A DNA stretch of 64,000 nt from Fulvivirga ulvae (GCF_021389975.1 NZ_CP089981.1:576501-640500), one strand, 5' to 3'; shown: positions 18,274 through 27,620, numbered from the stretch's first letter. The notes: generated from the letters alone by a model not told the origin. Numbers and translations: made by a program.

Positions 18274-19329
18274 CTACTCGCTTATGACCTGATCCGGTGC
18301 TTTCATGGGGAGCTTAAAGCTGAATACTGAGCCTTTACCAGGCTCACTGGTAACTTCTACCCTGGACTTATGGACTTCCATGATGTGTTTGACGATGGCC
18401 AACCCCAGGCCTGTACCACCTTTTTCACGCGAACGGCTTTTATCCACACGGTAAAACCGCTCAAAAATCCTTTTTATATGCTCTGGGGGTATCCCTTCTC
18501 CGGTATCTTTTACCTTGGTTATCACATGCGAATTTGTGACCTCGAAGTCAATGACCACTTTACCTTTTCTATTTGAGTATTTTACGGCGTTACTAACGAG
18601 GTTGGTCACCACCTGGTTGATTCTTTGCCAGTCTGCATAAACCTGAACCTGCTCAGGAGCACGTTCAGCTATTTTGAGTTCAATATCTTTCTTCTCTGCC
18701 TTATTTTCAAACTGATCGATTACCTCTTCAGTAAGTTGCCTGATATCAAAAGTCTCAAAATGCATTTTGATCTCACCGGTTTCAATCTGCGACAGAGTCA
18801 GCAGGTCCTGCACCAGGATATCAAGTCCGTCAAGGCTTTTTGCTGCTTTCTTCAGAAACCTGCTCCTTACACTTTTGTCCTTTACTGCTCCATCAAGCAA
18901 AGTATGTACAAAACCCTGGGCAGCAAATATTGGAGTTTTGAGCTCGTGACTCACATCTGCAATGAACTCCCTCCGGAAAGCCTCGAGCTTCTTAAGCTCA
19001 TCGATTTCCTTTTGTTTCAAAGCAGCATAAGAAAAAATCTCCTCGTTAATCTTCTTTAAAGGATTGAACAAACCGGACTTATTCTGATCGATTGTAGTTA
19101 ATTCGCTATCTCTTAGCTTATCAAGCAGACTGTATATTTTATTAATCTCACGAAAAATCAGAAACTCGAGTATGATAAAGCCCAGCAGGTAGGTGGAAGA
19201 AAGGCTAATAAGAAAAGTAACCACCAAAGCGTTACTACTTACCTCTTTAAACAGAGAAAGGAAAGAGGTGGTAACCACTGCAATGCAAAAGGCCAGAAGC
19301 ACTGCAATTAACCTGGAATTAAATACCAT
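18274..19329 (-). CDS. PhoR-like sensor histidine kinase
   Basis: Membrane histidine kinase of 351 residues. Two membrane segments (about 5-27 and 36-58) enclose almost no periplasmic loop, so it probably does not sense an external ligand directly. A linker with coiled-coil character follows. The HisKA box FIADVSHELKTPIF contains phospho-acceptor His128. The ATPase domain shows the N box (NLVSNAVKYS), G1 (DTGEGIP), F box (ERFYRVD) and G2 (GGTGLGLAIV). It lies 3 bp after the response regulator gene on the same strand and is cognate to it. The combination resembles PhoR/PhoB phosphate control, but no phosphate transport genes are nearby. Confidence 0.93.
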   Translation of the reverse strand: MVFNSRLIAVLLAFCIAVVTTSFLSLFKEVSSNALVVTFLISLSSTYLLGFIILEFLIFREINKIYSLLDKLRDSELTTIDQNKSGLFNPLKKINEEIFSYAALKQKEIDELKKLEAFRREFIADVSHELKTPIFAAQGFVHTLLDGAVKDKSVRSRFLKKAAKSLDGLDILVQDLLTLSQIETGEIKMHFETFDIRQLTEEVIDQFENKAEKKDIELKIAERAPEQVQVYADWQRINQVVTNLVSNAVKYSNRKGKVVIDFEVTNSHVITKVKDTGEGIPPEHIKRIFERFYRVDKSRSREKGGTGLGLAIVKHIMEVHKSRVEVTSEPGKGSVFSFKLPMKAPDQVISE

Positions 19330-19332
19330 ATG

Positions 19333-20022
19333 CTAGTTAAGGCTGAACTTGTATCCTACACCTTTGATCGTTTTGATGTAGTCATCTCCTATTTTTTCTC
19401 TAACTTTTCTGATATGAACATCCACTGTCCTTGCTAAAACATAAACATCTGATCCCCAAATGTTTTGTAACAATTCGTCACGGTCGAATACTTTATTGGG
19501 ATTTTGTGCCAGAAAATACAGAAGCTCAAACTCTTTTTTAGGAAGCGATACTTCATTTCCCTTCATCTGCACAGTGTAGCTGGTACGGTCTATAACCAGA
19601 TCACCGATAGATATTTGATTTGTTACCTCTTTTTTCTTTGTATCTCTTCTGAAGAAGGCATTGATCCTGCTCATCAATGCACGCGGCTTAATAGGTTTGG
19701 TGATGTAGTCATCGGCGCCAACATCGAAAGCTGCCACTTCCGAATACTCCTCCGAGCGGGCGGTAAGGAATATAATGAATGTACCAGATATGTCAGGTAT
19801 CTCCCGTAATTGCCTACAGGTTTCCACACCATCTTGCCGGGGCATCATGATATCCAGCAGAATAAGGTCAGGCTTGAATCTCTTGGCGATTTCAACACCT
19901 TTTACACCATCCAGTGCAGTTTTAACTTCGAATCCCTGCTTTTCAAGATTGTATTTCAGCAGCTCAAGAATTGCTTCTTCATCATCCACAACAAGCACTT
20001 TATGGCCTTGCTTGTTTCCCAT
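19333..20022 (-). CDS. OmpR/PhoB-family response regulator
   Basis: DNA-binding response regulator of 229 residues. The receiver domain (about 8-122) has the acidic pocket VVDDEE, phospho-acceptor Asp57 in DLILLDIMMP, the conserved Thr in FLTARS and Lys in YITKPIKPR. A winged-helix effector domain (about 133-228) ends with the PhoB-like phrase RTVDVHIRKVREKIG followed by IKTIKGVGYKF. It is first in a two-gene unit with the histidine kinase. Genes regulated are unknown. Confidence 0.95.
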   Translation of the reverse strand: MGNKQGHKVLVVDDEEAILELLKYNLEKQGFEVKTALDGVKGVEIAKRFKPDLILLDIMMPRQDGVETCRQLREIPDISGTFIIFLTARSEEYSEVAAFDVGADDYITKPIKPRALMSRINAFFRRDTKKKEVTNQISIGDLVIDRTSYTVQMKGNEVSLPKKEFELLYFLAQNPNKVFDRDELLQNIWGSDVYVLARTVDVHIRKVREKIGDDYIKTIKGVGYKFSLN

Positions 20023-20130
20023 AGTTTATTCTCTTTAATTGAATTTCGATTCAATATTACTACAAACAATAAATAAAATTATAGAGAAAATTCTTTATTA
20101 AAAAGTTAATAAAGATATATTAACAATTCC

Positions 20131-20949
20131 TTAATCGTTACCTTTTTCATATTTGATAATATCTATTTCAACTGCTCCCACAAACATCTCAGCTTTAATC
20201 TTTATTGGCACTTTATTTCTGTCATCGGAAATCCAGACTTTAACGGAATTCTCACCATCAAACAGACTGTTTTCAGGCATTATAGGCGACAGCACAATAG
20301 ATTTGATAAGCCCCAGCTTGGTTTTTACGTTTTCTCTGCCCACAAACCTGATCTTAAAGTCGTAAACTTCATCGTCAAAGAAAGCGTCTATTTTTATAAT
20401 GTCACCCTCCTTAAGTTTATCAAATTGCAAGGTCCTTATGTAATAATAACCGCTGACGAGATCCTGAATGTTATTGGGTACATCAAAAGTTTCAACAGGT
20501 CTCCATTTCTGTTTTTTATTGTCAAAAGTCTTCACCTTCGCCTCTTTAGTGCTGTGATCAAACTCTACAATTTCATTTTTTCGGTATTTTCCTTCCTCTA
20601 TTACCCTGTAAAACTTTTGTGTCACTATGGCTCCGGTGTCCAGGTAAGTCCCCCAGTTATCCCTGATCCGCAAAAAGAGGTCAAACATCCCTATGGATTT
20701 ACCATAAACATCAATTTTAAAACACGGCCGGTTGTTTACATTATATATTTCATCGCTGATCACCATCCTGCCTTCGGCAGCGTGCACAAACCCGTAATGC
20801 GCCTTGTACTCGATGACCTCTCCACGTACAAAGCAACTATTATTGATTGTACGATACTGGTGCTTATGATCACCCTTAATAAATGAACATAGCAGAATTA
20901 TAATAAGTATAGATGAAGGTATTTTTATCATTAGACGTTTCCTCACCAT
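20131..20949 (-). CDS. DUF3108 domain protein
   Basis: Exported 272-residue protein with an N-terminal hydrophobic signal (SSILIIILLCSFIKG). The mature part matches the DUF3108 pattern: FVRGEVIEYKAHYGFVHAAEG at the start, then the strand pairs GMFDLFLRIRDNWGTYLD and DVPNNIQDLVSGYYYIRTL, and a C-terminal KVWISDDRNKVPIKIKAEM. The family is found in the periplasm or outer membrane of Gram-negative bacteria, and no molecular function is established. It begins 6 bp after the end of the peptidase gene on the same strand, so it is the last member of a three-gene unit. An alternative start lies six codons in. Confidence 0.82.
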   Translation of the reverse strand: MVRKRLMIKIPSSILIIILLCSFIKGDHKHQYRTINNSCFVRGEVIEYKAHYGFVHAAEGRMVISDEIYNVNNRPCFKIDVYGKSIGMFDLFLRIRDNWGTYLDTGAIVTQKFYRVIEEGKYRKNEIVEFDHSTKEAKVKTFDNKKQKWRPVETFDVPNNIQDLVSGYYYIRTLQFDKLKEGDIIKIDAFFDDEVYDFKIRFVGRENVKTKLGLIKSIVLSPIMPENSLFDGENSVKVWISDDRNKVPIKIKAEMFVGAVEIDIIKYEKGND

Positions 20950-20955
20950 TGAAAC

Positions 20956-21978
20956 TTACAAAAAAGGATGTTTTTTCTTTAAGTAAGCTATAAATTCATT
21001 TAAATTACTATTAAATTTTTGTGTATAAAGGTCATCCAGATTGTTTTGCCTGGACCTGTAGCGCATAAACGACATGAAGTAGGTATTATTGGGCTGATAC
21101 CCTTTGATCCCCTGCAGGTAATCTGCCTTGTTGAGTTTCAATGTATCTAGCTCCTGCATAATATGGGCTATCATATCCTCTTTCTGCATTTTCTTTTCTT
21201 CCTCCTCAATATTACCAAAGGCACTGTACAGTACTTCCAGGCTGTCAGCACCCCTTAATATATGTTCAATATAGTCCTGCTCATCTTCCACCTCTCTGGC
21301 ATATGTTTTATACTCCTGCGAATCCTCTCCGTATTTATCCTTTAAGAACCGGTAAGTTCCCTTATCTGCAATAAAAGAAGCCAGGTTTTCATTGAACTCG
21401 ACACTATCTTTAACAAAAATAGTGGCATGAACTAATTCGTGAATGATCAGGTTGGCCAGATCTCCGGTATTACGATAAAGCATATTACTTAAAATAGGAT
21501 CTTTAAACCACCCTAGTGTAGACCACCCTCCCACTGTTCTCACCCCGGCATCATAGCCTTCATCCTTGAGCTCTTCCATGGTTTTATTGGCATCTTCTTC
21601 AACAAAAAAACCTTTATAAGGCATAGTGCCCACTACAGGAAACTTCCACTCTTTAGCTTCAAAGGCATATGGTTTGCTTCCCGTTACTACCCAAAGCACC
21701 GGTTTGCCTTTTTGATCATACATGGCGGTGTAGTTGTCGCTGTCATTAAGCCCAAGTTCATCAACTGCATACTCCCGCACTTCCTGAATGAAATATAACT
21801 TTCGTTTCACGCTGTCTGCCACAGCTGGATCTGCCAGGTAATCTTCTACAGATCTGGCATTCCAGACAATATGTAGCTGCCCGCTGGCCTGTTTCAAACC
21901 GTAAACCACAAGGTCAAAGTTCCAGATTATCAATATCACCAAAACTACCGATATGGCTAACGTAACTTTTTTGATCAT
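20956..21978 (-). CDS. Predicted aminopeptidase, COG4324 family (zinc metallopeptidase)
   Basis: The 340-residue product has one N-terminal membrane anchor (about 3-25) and a body with the zinc motif HELVH (His180, Glu181, His184) and a downstream NENLASF whose Glu197 is the likely third ligand. GGWSTLGWFKDPILSNML just before the motif is characteristic of the predicted aminopeptidase family PF10023. It should be anchored in the inner membrane facing the periplasm. Its start overlaps the stop of the upstream porin-like gene by 4 bp (ATGA), so the two are translationally coupled. The substrate is unknown. Confidence 0.82.
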   Translation of the reverse strand: MIKKVTLAISVVLVILIIWNFDLVVYGLKQASGQLHIVWNARSVEDYLADPAVADSVKRKLYFIQEVREYAVDELGLNDSDNYTAMYDQKGKPVLWVVTGSKPYAFEAKEWKFPVVGTMPYKGFFVEEDANKTMEELKDEGYDAGVRTVGGWSTLGWFKDPILSNMLYRNTGDLANLIIHELVHATIFVKDSVEFNENLASFIADKGTYRFLKDKYGEDSQEYKTYAREVEDEQDYIEHILRGADSLEVLYSAFGNIEEEEKKMQKEDMIAHIMQELDTLKLNKADYLQGIKGYQPNNTYFMSFMRYRSRQNNLDDLYTQKFNSNLNEFIAYLKKKHPFL

Positions 21979-23111
21979 CTGTGACTCCGTTTTCTTAACA
22001 GAAAAAAATCTGTTGTATAATTGATATAAAACCCGTGAGAAAATTCAAAGTTCCCATTACCCATATCATAAAACGGTTCCAGCCTGGTAGTAAGCCAAAG
22101 CTGATCGGTAACTCTGAGATTGTGAGTAAACCTAAAAATTAACAACTCCCTGACTTCCTCGACCTTTTCGGGACTCTTGAATGTAGAGGACACAGATGGG
22201 TAAAGCTGCCCGCCTGCTATGGGGATAAACTCATGACCACGCCAATAGCTGGTCATAAAATCTATATTAGCTTTGGTCTTCATGCCGGCGTTCAGATACC
22301 AGCCACTCCCGTCTTCATATGGCTGAATTACCTCCGTAGAGAAGTCTTCATGAACAACATAGTAGTTGTCGGTGCTAATACTTTCTATAAAACTTCCTTC
22401 CCTACCGGTAAACTCTAGCTTAAATCCTGCTGCAGTATTAGTATAAGTCTGCAAAGGCGCTGGACTACTGTCAATCTGGCCTCCGTGGTGTTTAACTAAA
22501 AACTGTACAGGTATCCATAACCGCACTTGCTCAGTTTTAAGGACATTATAGTTAAATGACAGGCCTCCTGTAATTTCCTCCTGATCATTCTCCCCTTTGT
22601 AGATCATATGTTGCCAATCAATCCATCCGTCTATAAATAAGTGATCTTTATTTACAATCACCTGTATGCCGTTTTCGAGTCGGTTGTTCAATACTTTTTC
22701 AAAGTCATAAAGAGGTTCGATAAGCCTGTGAGAAATGCTCCCTTCCAGATTACCGAAAATAATCCTGGTATGGCCATGTAGATATTCAAGCGAAAAAGTA
22801 GGGGCAATTTCTTCATACCCATCGCTGCCAAAATCCTTTTGAAGATAAATACCAGCGGTTAATTTAAAATTCGGCGCCGGATTATAACTCAGGTAAGGAT
22901 TGAGCTGGTAGCCAAAAAGGGTATAACCGTCCGCTATATCGTTAAAGTACTCGTTGTTCTTAAAGAAACCCAAAGTATTAATTCCTAAAAACAGTGAATT
23001 GGAATCTGCCGGATTAATCTTCGATCGCTGTTCAAATGGTCTGTTATCTAACTGTGCCCTTACCTGTAAGGATGCTGCCAGGAGCAGCAATACACCTAGT
23101 CTGGATTTCAT
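21975..23111 (-). CDS. Hypothetical outer-membrane beta-barrel protein
   Basis: The start at 23111 is preferred over one six codons upstream because it gives a compact signal peptide (MKSRLGVLLLLAASLQVRAQ). The mature part of about 360 residues is built of alternating aromatic and polar strands (for example LNPYLSYNPAPNFKLTAGIYLQ and GFYINYTTDFFLL near the C terminus), as in porin-like proteins. No named family was recognised. It is the first gene of a unit with a membrane metallopeptidase and a DUF3108 protein, which may act together at the envelope. Confidence 0.6.
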   Translation of the reverse strand: MKSRLGVLLLLAASLQVRAQLDNRPFEQRSKINPADSNSLFLGINTLGFFKNNEYFNDIADGYTLFGYQLNPYLSYNPAPNFKLTAGIYLQKDFGSDGYEEIAPTFSLEYLHGHTRIIFGNLEGSISHRLIEPLYDFEKVLNNRLENGIQVIVNKDHLFIDGWIDWQHMIYKGENDQEEITGGLSFNYNVLKTEQVRLWIPVQFLVKHHGGQIDSSPAPLQTYTNTAAGFKLEFTGREGSFIESISTDNYYVVHEDFSTEVIQPYEDGSGWYLNAGMKTKANIDFMTSYWRGHEFIPIAGGQLYPSVSSTFKSPEKVEEVRELLIFRFTHNLRVTDQLWLTTRLEPFYDMGNGNFEFSHGFYINYTTDFFLLRKRSHR

Positions 23112-23250
23112 ATTAAGGTTTTGCTGCAATATAAAAAAGTGATCCCAAAAAGCGGGTCAGGTCAAAACAATTTTTGGATTGCTATTTAAGTTTTATGCCT
23201 AGAACTTAGTAACTTCACCGCTTTGACGATTAATAATAACCACATTTGTA

Positions 23251-24279
23251 ATGGCTGAAAAGGACGAAAAATTAAAAGCACTTCAATTAACAATTGATAA
23301 ACTGGAAAAAACCTTTGGAAAAGGTGCAGTGATGAAGCTAAGTGATGAGCGGGTAGTGGATGTACCAGCCATCTCCACGGGATCCTTAAGCCTTGACCTG
23401 GCATTGGGTGTTGGCGGAATTCCTAGAGGAAGAGTTATTGAAATATACGGCCCTGAATCTTCAGGTAAGACTACTTTGTCTATGCATTGCATAGCCGAAG
23501 CTCAAAAGAAAGGTGGCCTTGCAGCATTTATTGATGCCGAACACGCCTTTGACAGGGTATATGCAGAAAAATTAGGCATTGATACCGAAAACCTGCTTAT
23601 CTCTCAGCCAGATAGTGGTGAACAGGCGTTGGAAATTGCAGAGCACCTGATACGTTCGGGAGCTATTGATATTATCGTAATTGACTCGGTAGCTGCCCTT
23701 GTACCAAAAGGTGAGCTTGAAGGTGAAATGGGTGACAGTAAAATGGGTCTCCAGGCCCGATTGATGTCTCAGGCACTGAGAAAGCTCACAGGAACTATCA
23801 ATAAAACCGGCTGCGCATGCATCTTCATCAACCAGTTGAGAGAAAAGATCGGCGTGATGTTCGGAAACCCTGAAACAACTACCGGTGGTAATGCCTTGAA
23901 ATTTTATGCTTCTGTACGTCTCGACATTCGCAGAATAGGCCAGATTAAAGAAGGGGCTAATGACATTACCGGTAACCGTACCCGTGTAAAAGTGGTAAAA
24001 AACAAAGTTTCTCCTCCCTTTAAAGTAGTAGAGTTTGACATCATGTATGGCAAGGGAATTTCCAAGGTTGGTGAGATCATAGACCTGGGTGTTGAGTTAG
24101 AGGTGATCAAAAAGGCCGGCTCATGGTTCTCGTATGATGGCAATAAGTTGGGACAAGGACGTGATGCGGTAAAGACATTGCTCGAAGATAATCCTGAACT
24201 AATGGATGAACTTGAAGCCAAAATTAAAGCTAAAATCAAAGGTGAGGATCTGGAAAAACCAATACCGGCGCAGGAATAG
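23251..24279 (+). CDS. recA: Recombinase RecA
   Basis: DNA-dependent ATPase that forms filaments on single-stranded DNA, drives homologous recombination and triggers SOS self-cleavage. The 342-residue length is normal. Walker A GPESSGKT (67-74), the acidic strand IIVIDSVAALVPK, the L2 loop region REKIGVMFGNPETTTGGNALKF and the C-terminal KAGSWFSYDGNKLGQG are all present. It starts 121 bp after the divergent porin-like gene and ends at a strong terminator. No clear LexA-type operator was seen upstream. Confidence 0.99.
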   Translation: MAEKDEKLKALQLTIDKLEKTFGKGAVMKLSDERVVDVPAISTGSLSLDLALGVGGIPRGRVIEIYGPESSGKTTLSMHCIAEAQKKGGLAAFIDAEHAFDRVYAEKLGIDTENLLISQPDSGEQALEIAEHLIRSGAIDIIVIDSVAALVPKGELEGEMGDSKMGLQARLMSQALRKLTGTINKTGCACIFINQLREKIGVMFGNPETTTGGNALKFYASVRLDIRRIGQIKEGANDITGNRTRVKVVKNKVSPPFKVVEFDIMYGKGISKVGEIIDLGVELEVIKKAGSWFSYDGNKLGQGRDAVKTLLEDNPELMDELEAKIKAKIKGEDLEKPIPAQE

Positions 24280-24339
24280 ATAATACTGGCTCACAATTTA
24301 AAATTCTTAATTCACTGTTTTAAGAATTGTAGAAATTTC

Positions 24340-24380
24340 ATATCCCGGCTCAAGATATTTGTGCCGGGATATTCTTTTTT
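24340..24380 (+). terminator. Rho-independent terminator of recA
   Basis: A 10-bp perfect stem (ATATCCCGGC at 24340-24349 pairing with GCCGGGATAT at 24363-24372) with a 13-nt loop is followed by TCTTTTTT. It lies 60 bp after the recA stop and abuts the stop of the convergent permease gene, whose transcript it may also end. Confidence 0.88.
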
Positions 24381-25641
24381 AATTGGACCTGATAGCTATT
24401 ACAGGATCGAGTCTCGCAGCAAGGGCAGCAGGGATAATTCCGGAGACTGTACCAATAGCAGCAGACACCCCCAGTCCAAGAACGATGTTTTTCAACGAGA
24501 GTACCACTTCAAGGCTCCCCATGGGGATAAAGGTGATCAATAGCACAAGCACCAAACCAGCAGCCCCACCAATAACACTGAGAAATATAGCTTCAAACAA
24601 AAACTGAAATAAAATAAAATAGTTTTTAGCTCCCAGTGACTTCTGAATACCAATAATATTAGTTCTTTCTTTGACTGATACGAACATAATGTTAGCTATG
24701 CCAAACCCTCCTACTAATATTGAGAACCCTCCAATGATCCATCCCGCAATGCCAAAAACATCAAAAACACCTCCTATAACATTCGCAATAGCTTCGGGCC
24801 TGTTAAGCGCAAAATTATCATCTTCACGCGGCTTAAGGCCCCGTTTGGTTCTCAACAATCCGGTTATCTCGTTTTCAAGTTCTACCAGCCCGACATCAGT
24901 ATCATAGCCTTTGACTCCAACAGCTGACCCAATTTCATTAATCGCTCCGGTACCTGTCTGGTAGAGTTTTCTAAATGAATTATAGGGGATTATAGCTGTA
25001 TCATCATTACTAGGGGTACCCAAAAAGCTCTCTCCCTCCCTTTTAATAACACCAATTACCATGAAATTCAACCCACTCATTTTCACTTCCTTACCCAGGG
25101 GCTCCTCACCGTTAGGAAACAGCGCTTTAGCCAGGTTATCACCAAGTATAACAACATTACGACCTGCTTCGACCTCGGTTCTTGTAAAATATCTTCCTGA
25201 GGTGATATTGGTTTCAAAGATATCGCTATAGCCAAAACTACCTCCCCGGAGATCCACTTCACTAATGCTGTTATTCTTACGTTTTATTGTAATGTTACTT
25301 TTAACCGCAAAAACAGCTATCCCATTTTGGTTTTTCAGGTTTGTCTGTAAAAACTTGTACTCATTGTAGCTGGCGTTAGGGCGGCTCATAAAATCCCACC
25401 ACTTGTACTCTCCGTTGGCATCCGGAGTATACGGCCATTTTTCTACGTAAATGACTCCGGCCCCAAGGAACGAAAAACTCTCTTTGATATTTTTCTCGAG
25501 CGAATCGACCAGAGTAAACACTGCTATAATGGCAAAAATACCTATGGTAACTCCCAATAATGACAGTACAGTCCGTAGCAAATTCATCCGCAGGGCATTC
25601 CACGCAAACCTGAAGCTTTCCAGTATAAGTTTTATTAACAC
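24379..25641 (-). CDS. MacB-like ABC transporter permease
   Basis: FtsX/MacB-type permease of 420 residues with one N-terminal membrane segment (about 20-45), a periplasmic MacB core domain (about 46-260) and three C-terminal membrane segments (about 285-410). The SVKERTNIIGIQKSLGAKNYFILFQFLFEAIFL stretch, of which SVKERTNIIGIQKSLGA is the marker, is typical of the FtsX domain. Such permeases work with a separate LolD/MacB-type ATPase and couple ATP hydrolysis to envelope events, such as lipoprotein or peptide export. No ATPase gene is adjacent, so it must be supplied from elsewhere. It is a single-gene unit convergent with recA. Confidence 0.88.
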   Translation of the reverse strand: MLIKLILESFRFAWNALRMNLLRTVLSLLGVTIGIFAIIAVFTLVDSLEKNIKESFSFLGAGVIYVEKWPYTPDANGEYKWWDFMSRPNASYNEYKFLQTNLKNQNGIAVFAVKSNITIKRKNNSISEVDLRGGSFGYSDIFETNITSGRYFTRTEVEAGRNVVILGDNLAKALFPNGEEPLGKEVKMSGLNFMVIGVIKREGESFLGTPSNDDTAIIPYNSFRKLYQTGTGAINEIGSAVGVKGYDTDVGLVELENEITGLLRTKRGLKPREDDNFALNRPEAIANVIGGVFDVFGIAGWIIGGFSILVGGFGIANIMFVSVKERTNIIGIQKSLGAKNYFILFQFLFEAIFLSVIGGAAGLVLVLLITFIPMGSLEVVLSLKNIVLGLGVSAAIGTVSGIIPAALAARLDPVIAIRSN

Positions 25642-25701
25642 TATCGTAATTTTATTTTAAAGTATATTAAGTAGCGAACCCTTATTTGTCAAATAAATAT
25701 C

Positions 25702-25709
25702 TATCTTTG
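25702..25709 (+). promoter_or_regulatory. Putative -7 promoter element of queA
   Basis: TATCTTTG matches TAnnTTTG. It lies 51 bp upstream of the queA ATG, which supports the start at 25761 because the longer frame would begin upstream of the promoter. The nearest TTTG (25685) is only 13 bp upstream, shorter than the usual spacing. Confidence 0.45.
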
Positions 25710-25760
25710 CAAGCTAATTTTTTATTACTAACCCTTTTATTTAATACCGTAATATTAAAT

Positions 25761-26807
25761 ATGAAATTATCAGAATTCAAGTTTGATCTACCAACCGGAC
25801 TGGTTGCCTTATATCCGGCCGAAAACAGGGATGAATCTCGCCTGATGGTAGTGCACAAGAGCACAGGCGAAATTGAACACCGCACTTTCAAGGATGTTGT
25901 AGAGTATTTTAACGAGGGAGATGTACTTGTAAATAATAATACAAAAGTATTTCCTGCGAGGCTATATGGAAACAAAGAGAAAACCGGAGCAAAAATTGAG
26001 GTTTTCCTGCTGAGAGAGCTTAACCAGGAGATGCATCTTTGGGATGTACTTGTTGACCCTGCACGTAAAATAAGGGTAGGCAACAAATTATACTTTGGAG
26101 AAGGCGACCTTGTTGCCGAGGTAATAGATAATACTACCTCTCGCGGAAGAACTATCCGTTTCCTTTATGACGGAACTGATGAGGAGTTTTATAAAACTAT
26201 AGACAGCCTGGGAGAAACCCCTCTTCCAAAATATATAAAAAGAGAAGCGGAGCCTGAGGACCGTGAGCGTTTCCAGACTATTTATGCAAAACATAAAGGA
26301 GCTGTAGCAGCTCCAACTGCAGGTTTGCACTTCACGAAGCAGCTCATGAAGCGCCTTGAGATCAAAGGTGTAGACCTGAGTAGCATTACACTTCACATCG
26401 GTCTGGGCACTTTTCGACCAGTGGATGTTGAAGATCTTACCAAACACAAAATGGACTCTGAAAATTTCAGGGTAGATGAACAAACGGTAGGAATAGTAAA
26501 CAAAGCCCTGGATAATAAGAAAAGGGTATGTGCAGTAGGCACTACTTCCATGCGTGCACTGGAGTCTTCGGTATCTGCAAGTGGCAGACTTAAACCAAAA
26601 GAAGGATGGACCGACAAATTCATCTTCCCTCCTTACGATTTCAAGATCTGCAATGCCATGATCACTAACTTCCATATGCCTGAGTCCACTTTACTTATGA
26701 TGGCAGCAGCATTCGGAGGATACGATCTGGTAATGAAAGCATACGAAACTGCCATTAAGGAAAAATACAGGTTCCTTACCTATGGCGATGCCATGCTTAT
26801 TGTTTAA
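25761..26807 (+). CDS. queA: tRNA preQ1(34) S-adenosylmethionine ribosyltransferase-isomerase QueA
   Basis: Transfers and isomerises the ribosyl group of S-adenosylmethionine onto 7-aminomethyl-7-deazaguanine in tRNA, giving epoxyqueuosine. The start at 25761 gives the family N terminus MKLSEFKFDLP; 25 extra codons upstream are not conserved and span a likely promoter. Landmarks are LIALYP-like LVALYPAENRDESRLMV, DVLVNNNTKVFPARL, the central GAVAAPTAGLHFT, ITLHIGLGTFRPV and the C-terminal MITNFHMPESTLLMM. Length (348 residues) is normal. It has its own promoter and terminator and is thus a single-gene unit. Confidence 0.97.
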   Translation: MKLSEFKFDLPTGLVALYPAENRDESRLMVVHKSTGEIEHRTFKDVVEYFNEGDVLVNNNTKVFPARLYGNKEKTGAKIEVFLLRELNQEMHLWDVLVDPARKIRVGNKLYFGEGDLVAEVIDNTTSRGRTIRFLYDGTDEEFYKTIDSLGETPLPKYIKREAEPEDRERFQTIYAKHKGAVAAPTAGLHFTKQLMKRLEIKGVDLSSITLHIGLGTFRPVDVEDLTKHKMDSENFRVDEQTVGIVNKALDNKKRVCAVGTTSMRALESSVSASGRLKPKEGWTDKFIFPPYDFKICNAMITNFHMPESTLLMMAAAFGGYDLVMKAYETAIKEKYRFLTYGDAMLIV

Positions 26808-26832
26808 AATTTCAAAAAATCATATAATTTAG

Positions 26833-26860
26833 TCGGATGGCCCAAAGCCATCCGATTTTT
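26833..26860 (+). terminator. Terminator between queA and ispD
   Basis: A 9-bp perfect stem (TCGGATGGC at 26833-26841, GCCATCCGA at 26847-26855) with a 5-nt loop is followed by five Ts. It ends only four bases before the ispD start codon, so it lies inside any leader that reads into ispD. Confidence 0.85.
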
Positions 26861-26864
26861 ATTT

Positions 26865-27554
26865 ATGGCTTCTCAAGAATACGCAATTATAGTCGCCGGA
26901 GGAAAAGGCACAAGAATGAACAGTGCCACCCCAAAGCAATTTATGTTGCTGAACGGGACACCTATTCTGATGCACACACTCGAGGCATTTTTTAAATATT
27001 CGGATCATATCCAAATAATCTTAGTGCTTCCCTCTGCCGACATTTCCACATGGACAGACTTATGTATCAGGCATAATTTCAAAAGACAACTTCTAATAAC
27101 CAGCGGTGGTGCATCAAGATTTGAATCTGTAAAGAATGGCCTGGCTCAGATAAAAGATGAAACAGGCCTTGTAGCGATACATGACGGTGTACGTCCGCTG
27201 ATAAGTCCGGATATCATCGCTGCGTCGTTCAGGCTGGCTGCTGTTCATCAAAGTGCGATTGCTGCGGTAAGGCTGAAGGAGTCGATTCGAATCACAGATC
27301 AGGACACTACCAAGGCTGTAGACCGGGCCAATTACAGGCTAATACAAACTCCGCAGACATTTGCTGTAAAGCTTATCAAGCAGGCTTACATGATCAAAGA
27401 AGAGGCCAGCCTGACGGATGATGCCAGTGTAGCCGAGCGTGCAGGATATAAAATTTCCTTATTCGAAGGAAGCTATGAAAATATAAAAGTTACTACTCCC
27501 GAAGATATTGCGGTTGCAGAAGCTTTATTGAATTACAAAGAACACGGAAGCTGA
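26865..27554 (+). CDS. ispD: 2-C-methyl-D-erythritol 4-phosphate cytidylyltransferase IspD
   Basis: Makes CDP-methylerythritol in the non-mevalonate isoprenoid pathway. The 229-residue product has the nucleotide-binding start YAIIVAGGKGTRM, TPKQFMLLNGTPILMHTL, the substrate motif VAIHDGVRPLI, the RANYRLIQTPQTF stretch and the C-terminal SYENIKVTTPEDIAVAE. The start cannot be moved upstream because a terminator hairpin immediately precedes it. The pathway's preceding enzyme, Dxr, is encoded at 40776-41939, unlinked in transcription. Confidence 0.97.
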   Translation: MASQEYAIIVAGGKGTRMNSATPKQFMLLNGTPILMHTLEAFFKYSDHIQIILVLPSADISTWTDLCIRHNFKRQLLITSGGASRFESVKNGLAQIKDETGLVAIHDGVRPLISPDIIAASFRLAAVHQSAIAAVRLKESIRITDQDTTKAVDRANYRLIQTPQTFAVKLIKQAYMIKEEASLTDDASVAERAGYKISLFEGSYENIKVTTPEDIAVAEALLNYKEHGS

Positions 27555-27577
27555 CTTTTACTGAGGTAAAAGCCAGC
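27550..27577 (+). terminator. Hairpin at the end of ispD
   Basis: GCTGACTTTTAC and GTAAAAGCCAGC form a 12-bp stem with one mismatch around a TGAG loop, beginning inside the last codon of ispD. It lacks a following T run, so termination may be weak; it lies between convergent genes. Confidence 0.5.
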
Positions 27578-27620
27578 CAATTAATATCAAATACTAATAG
27601 AAGTCTATATCTATTAAAAA

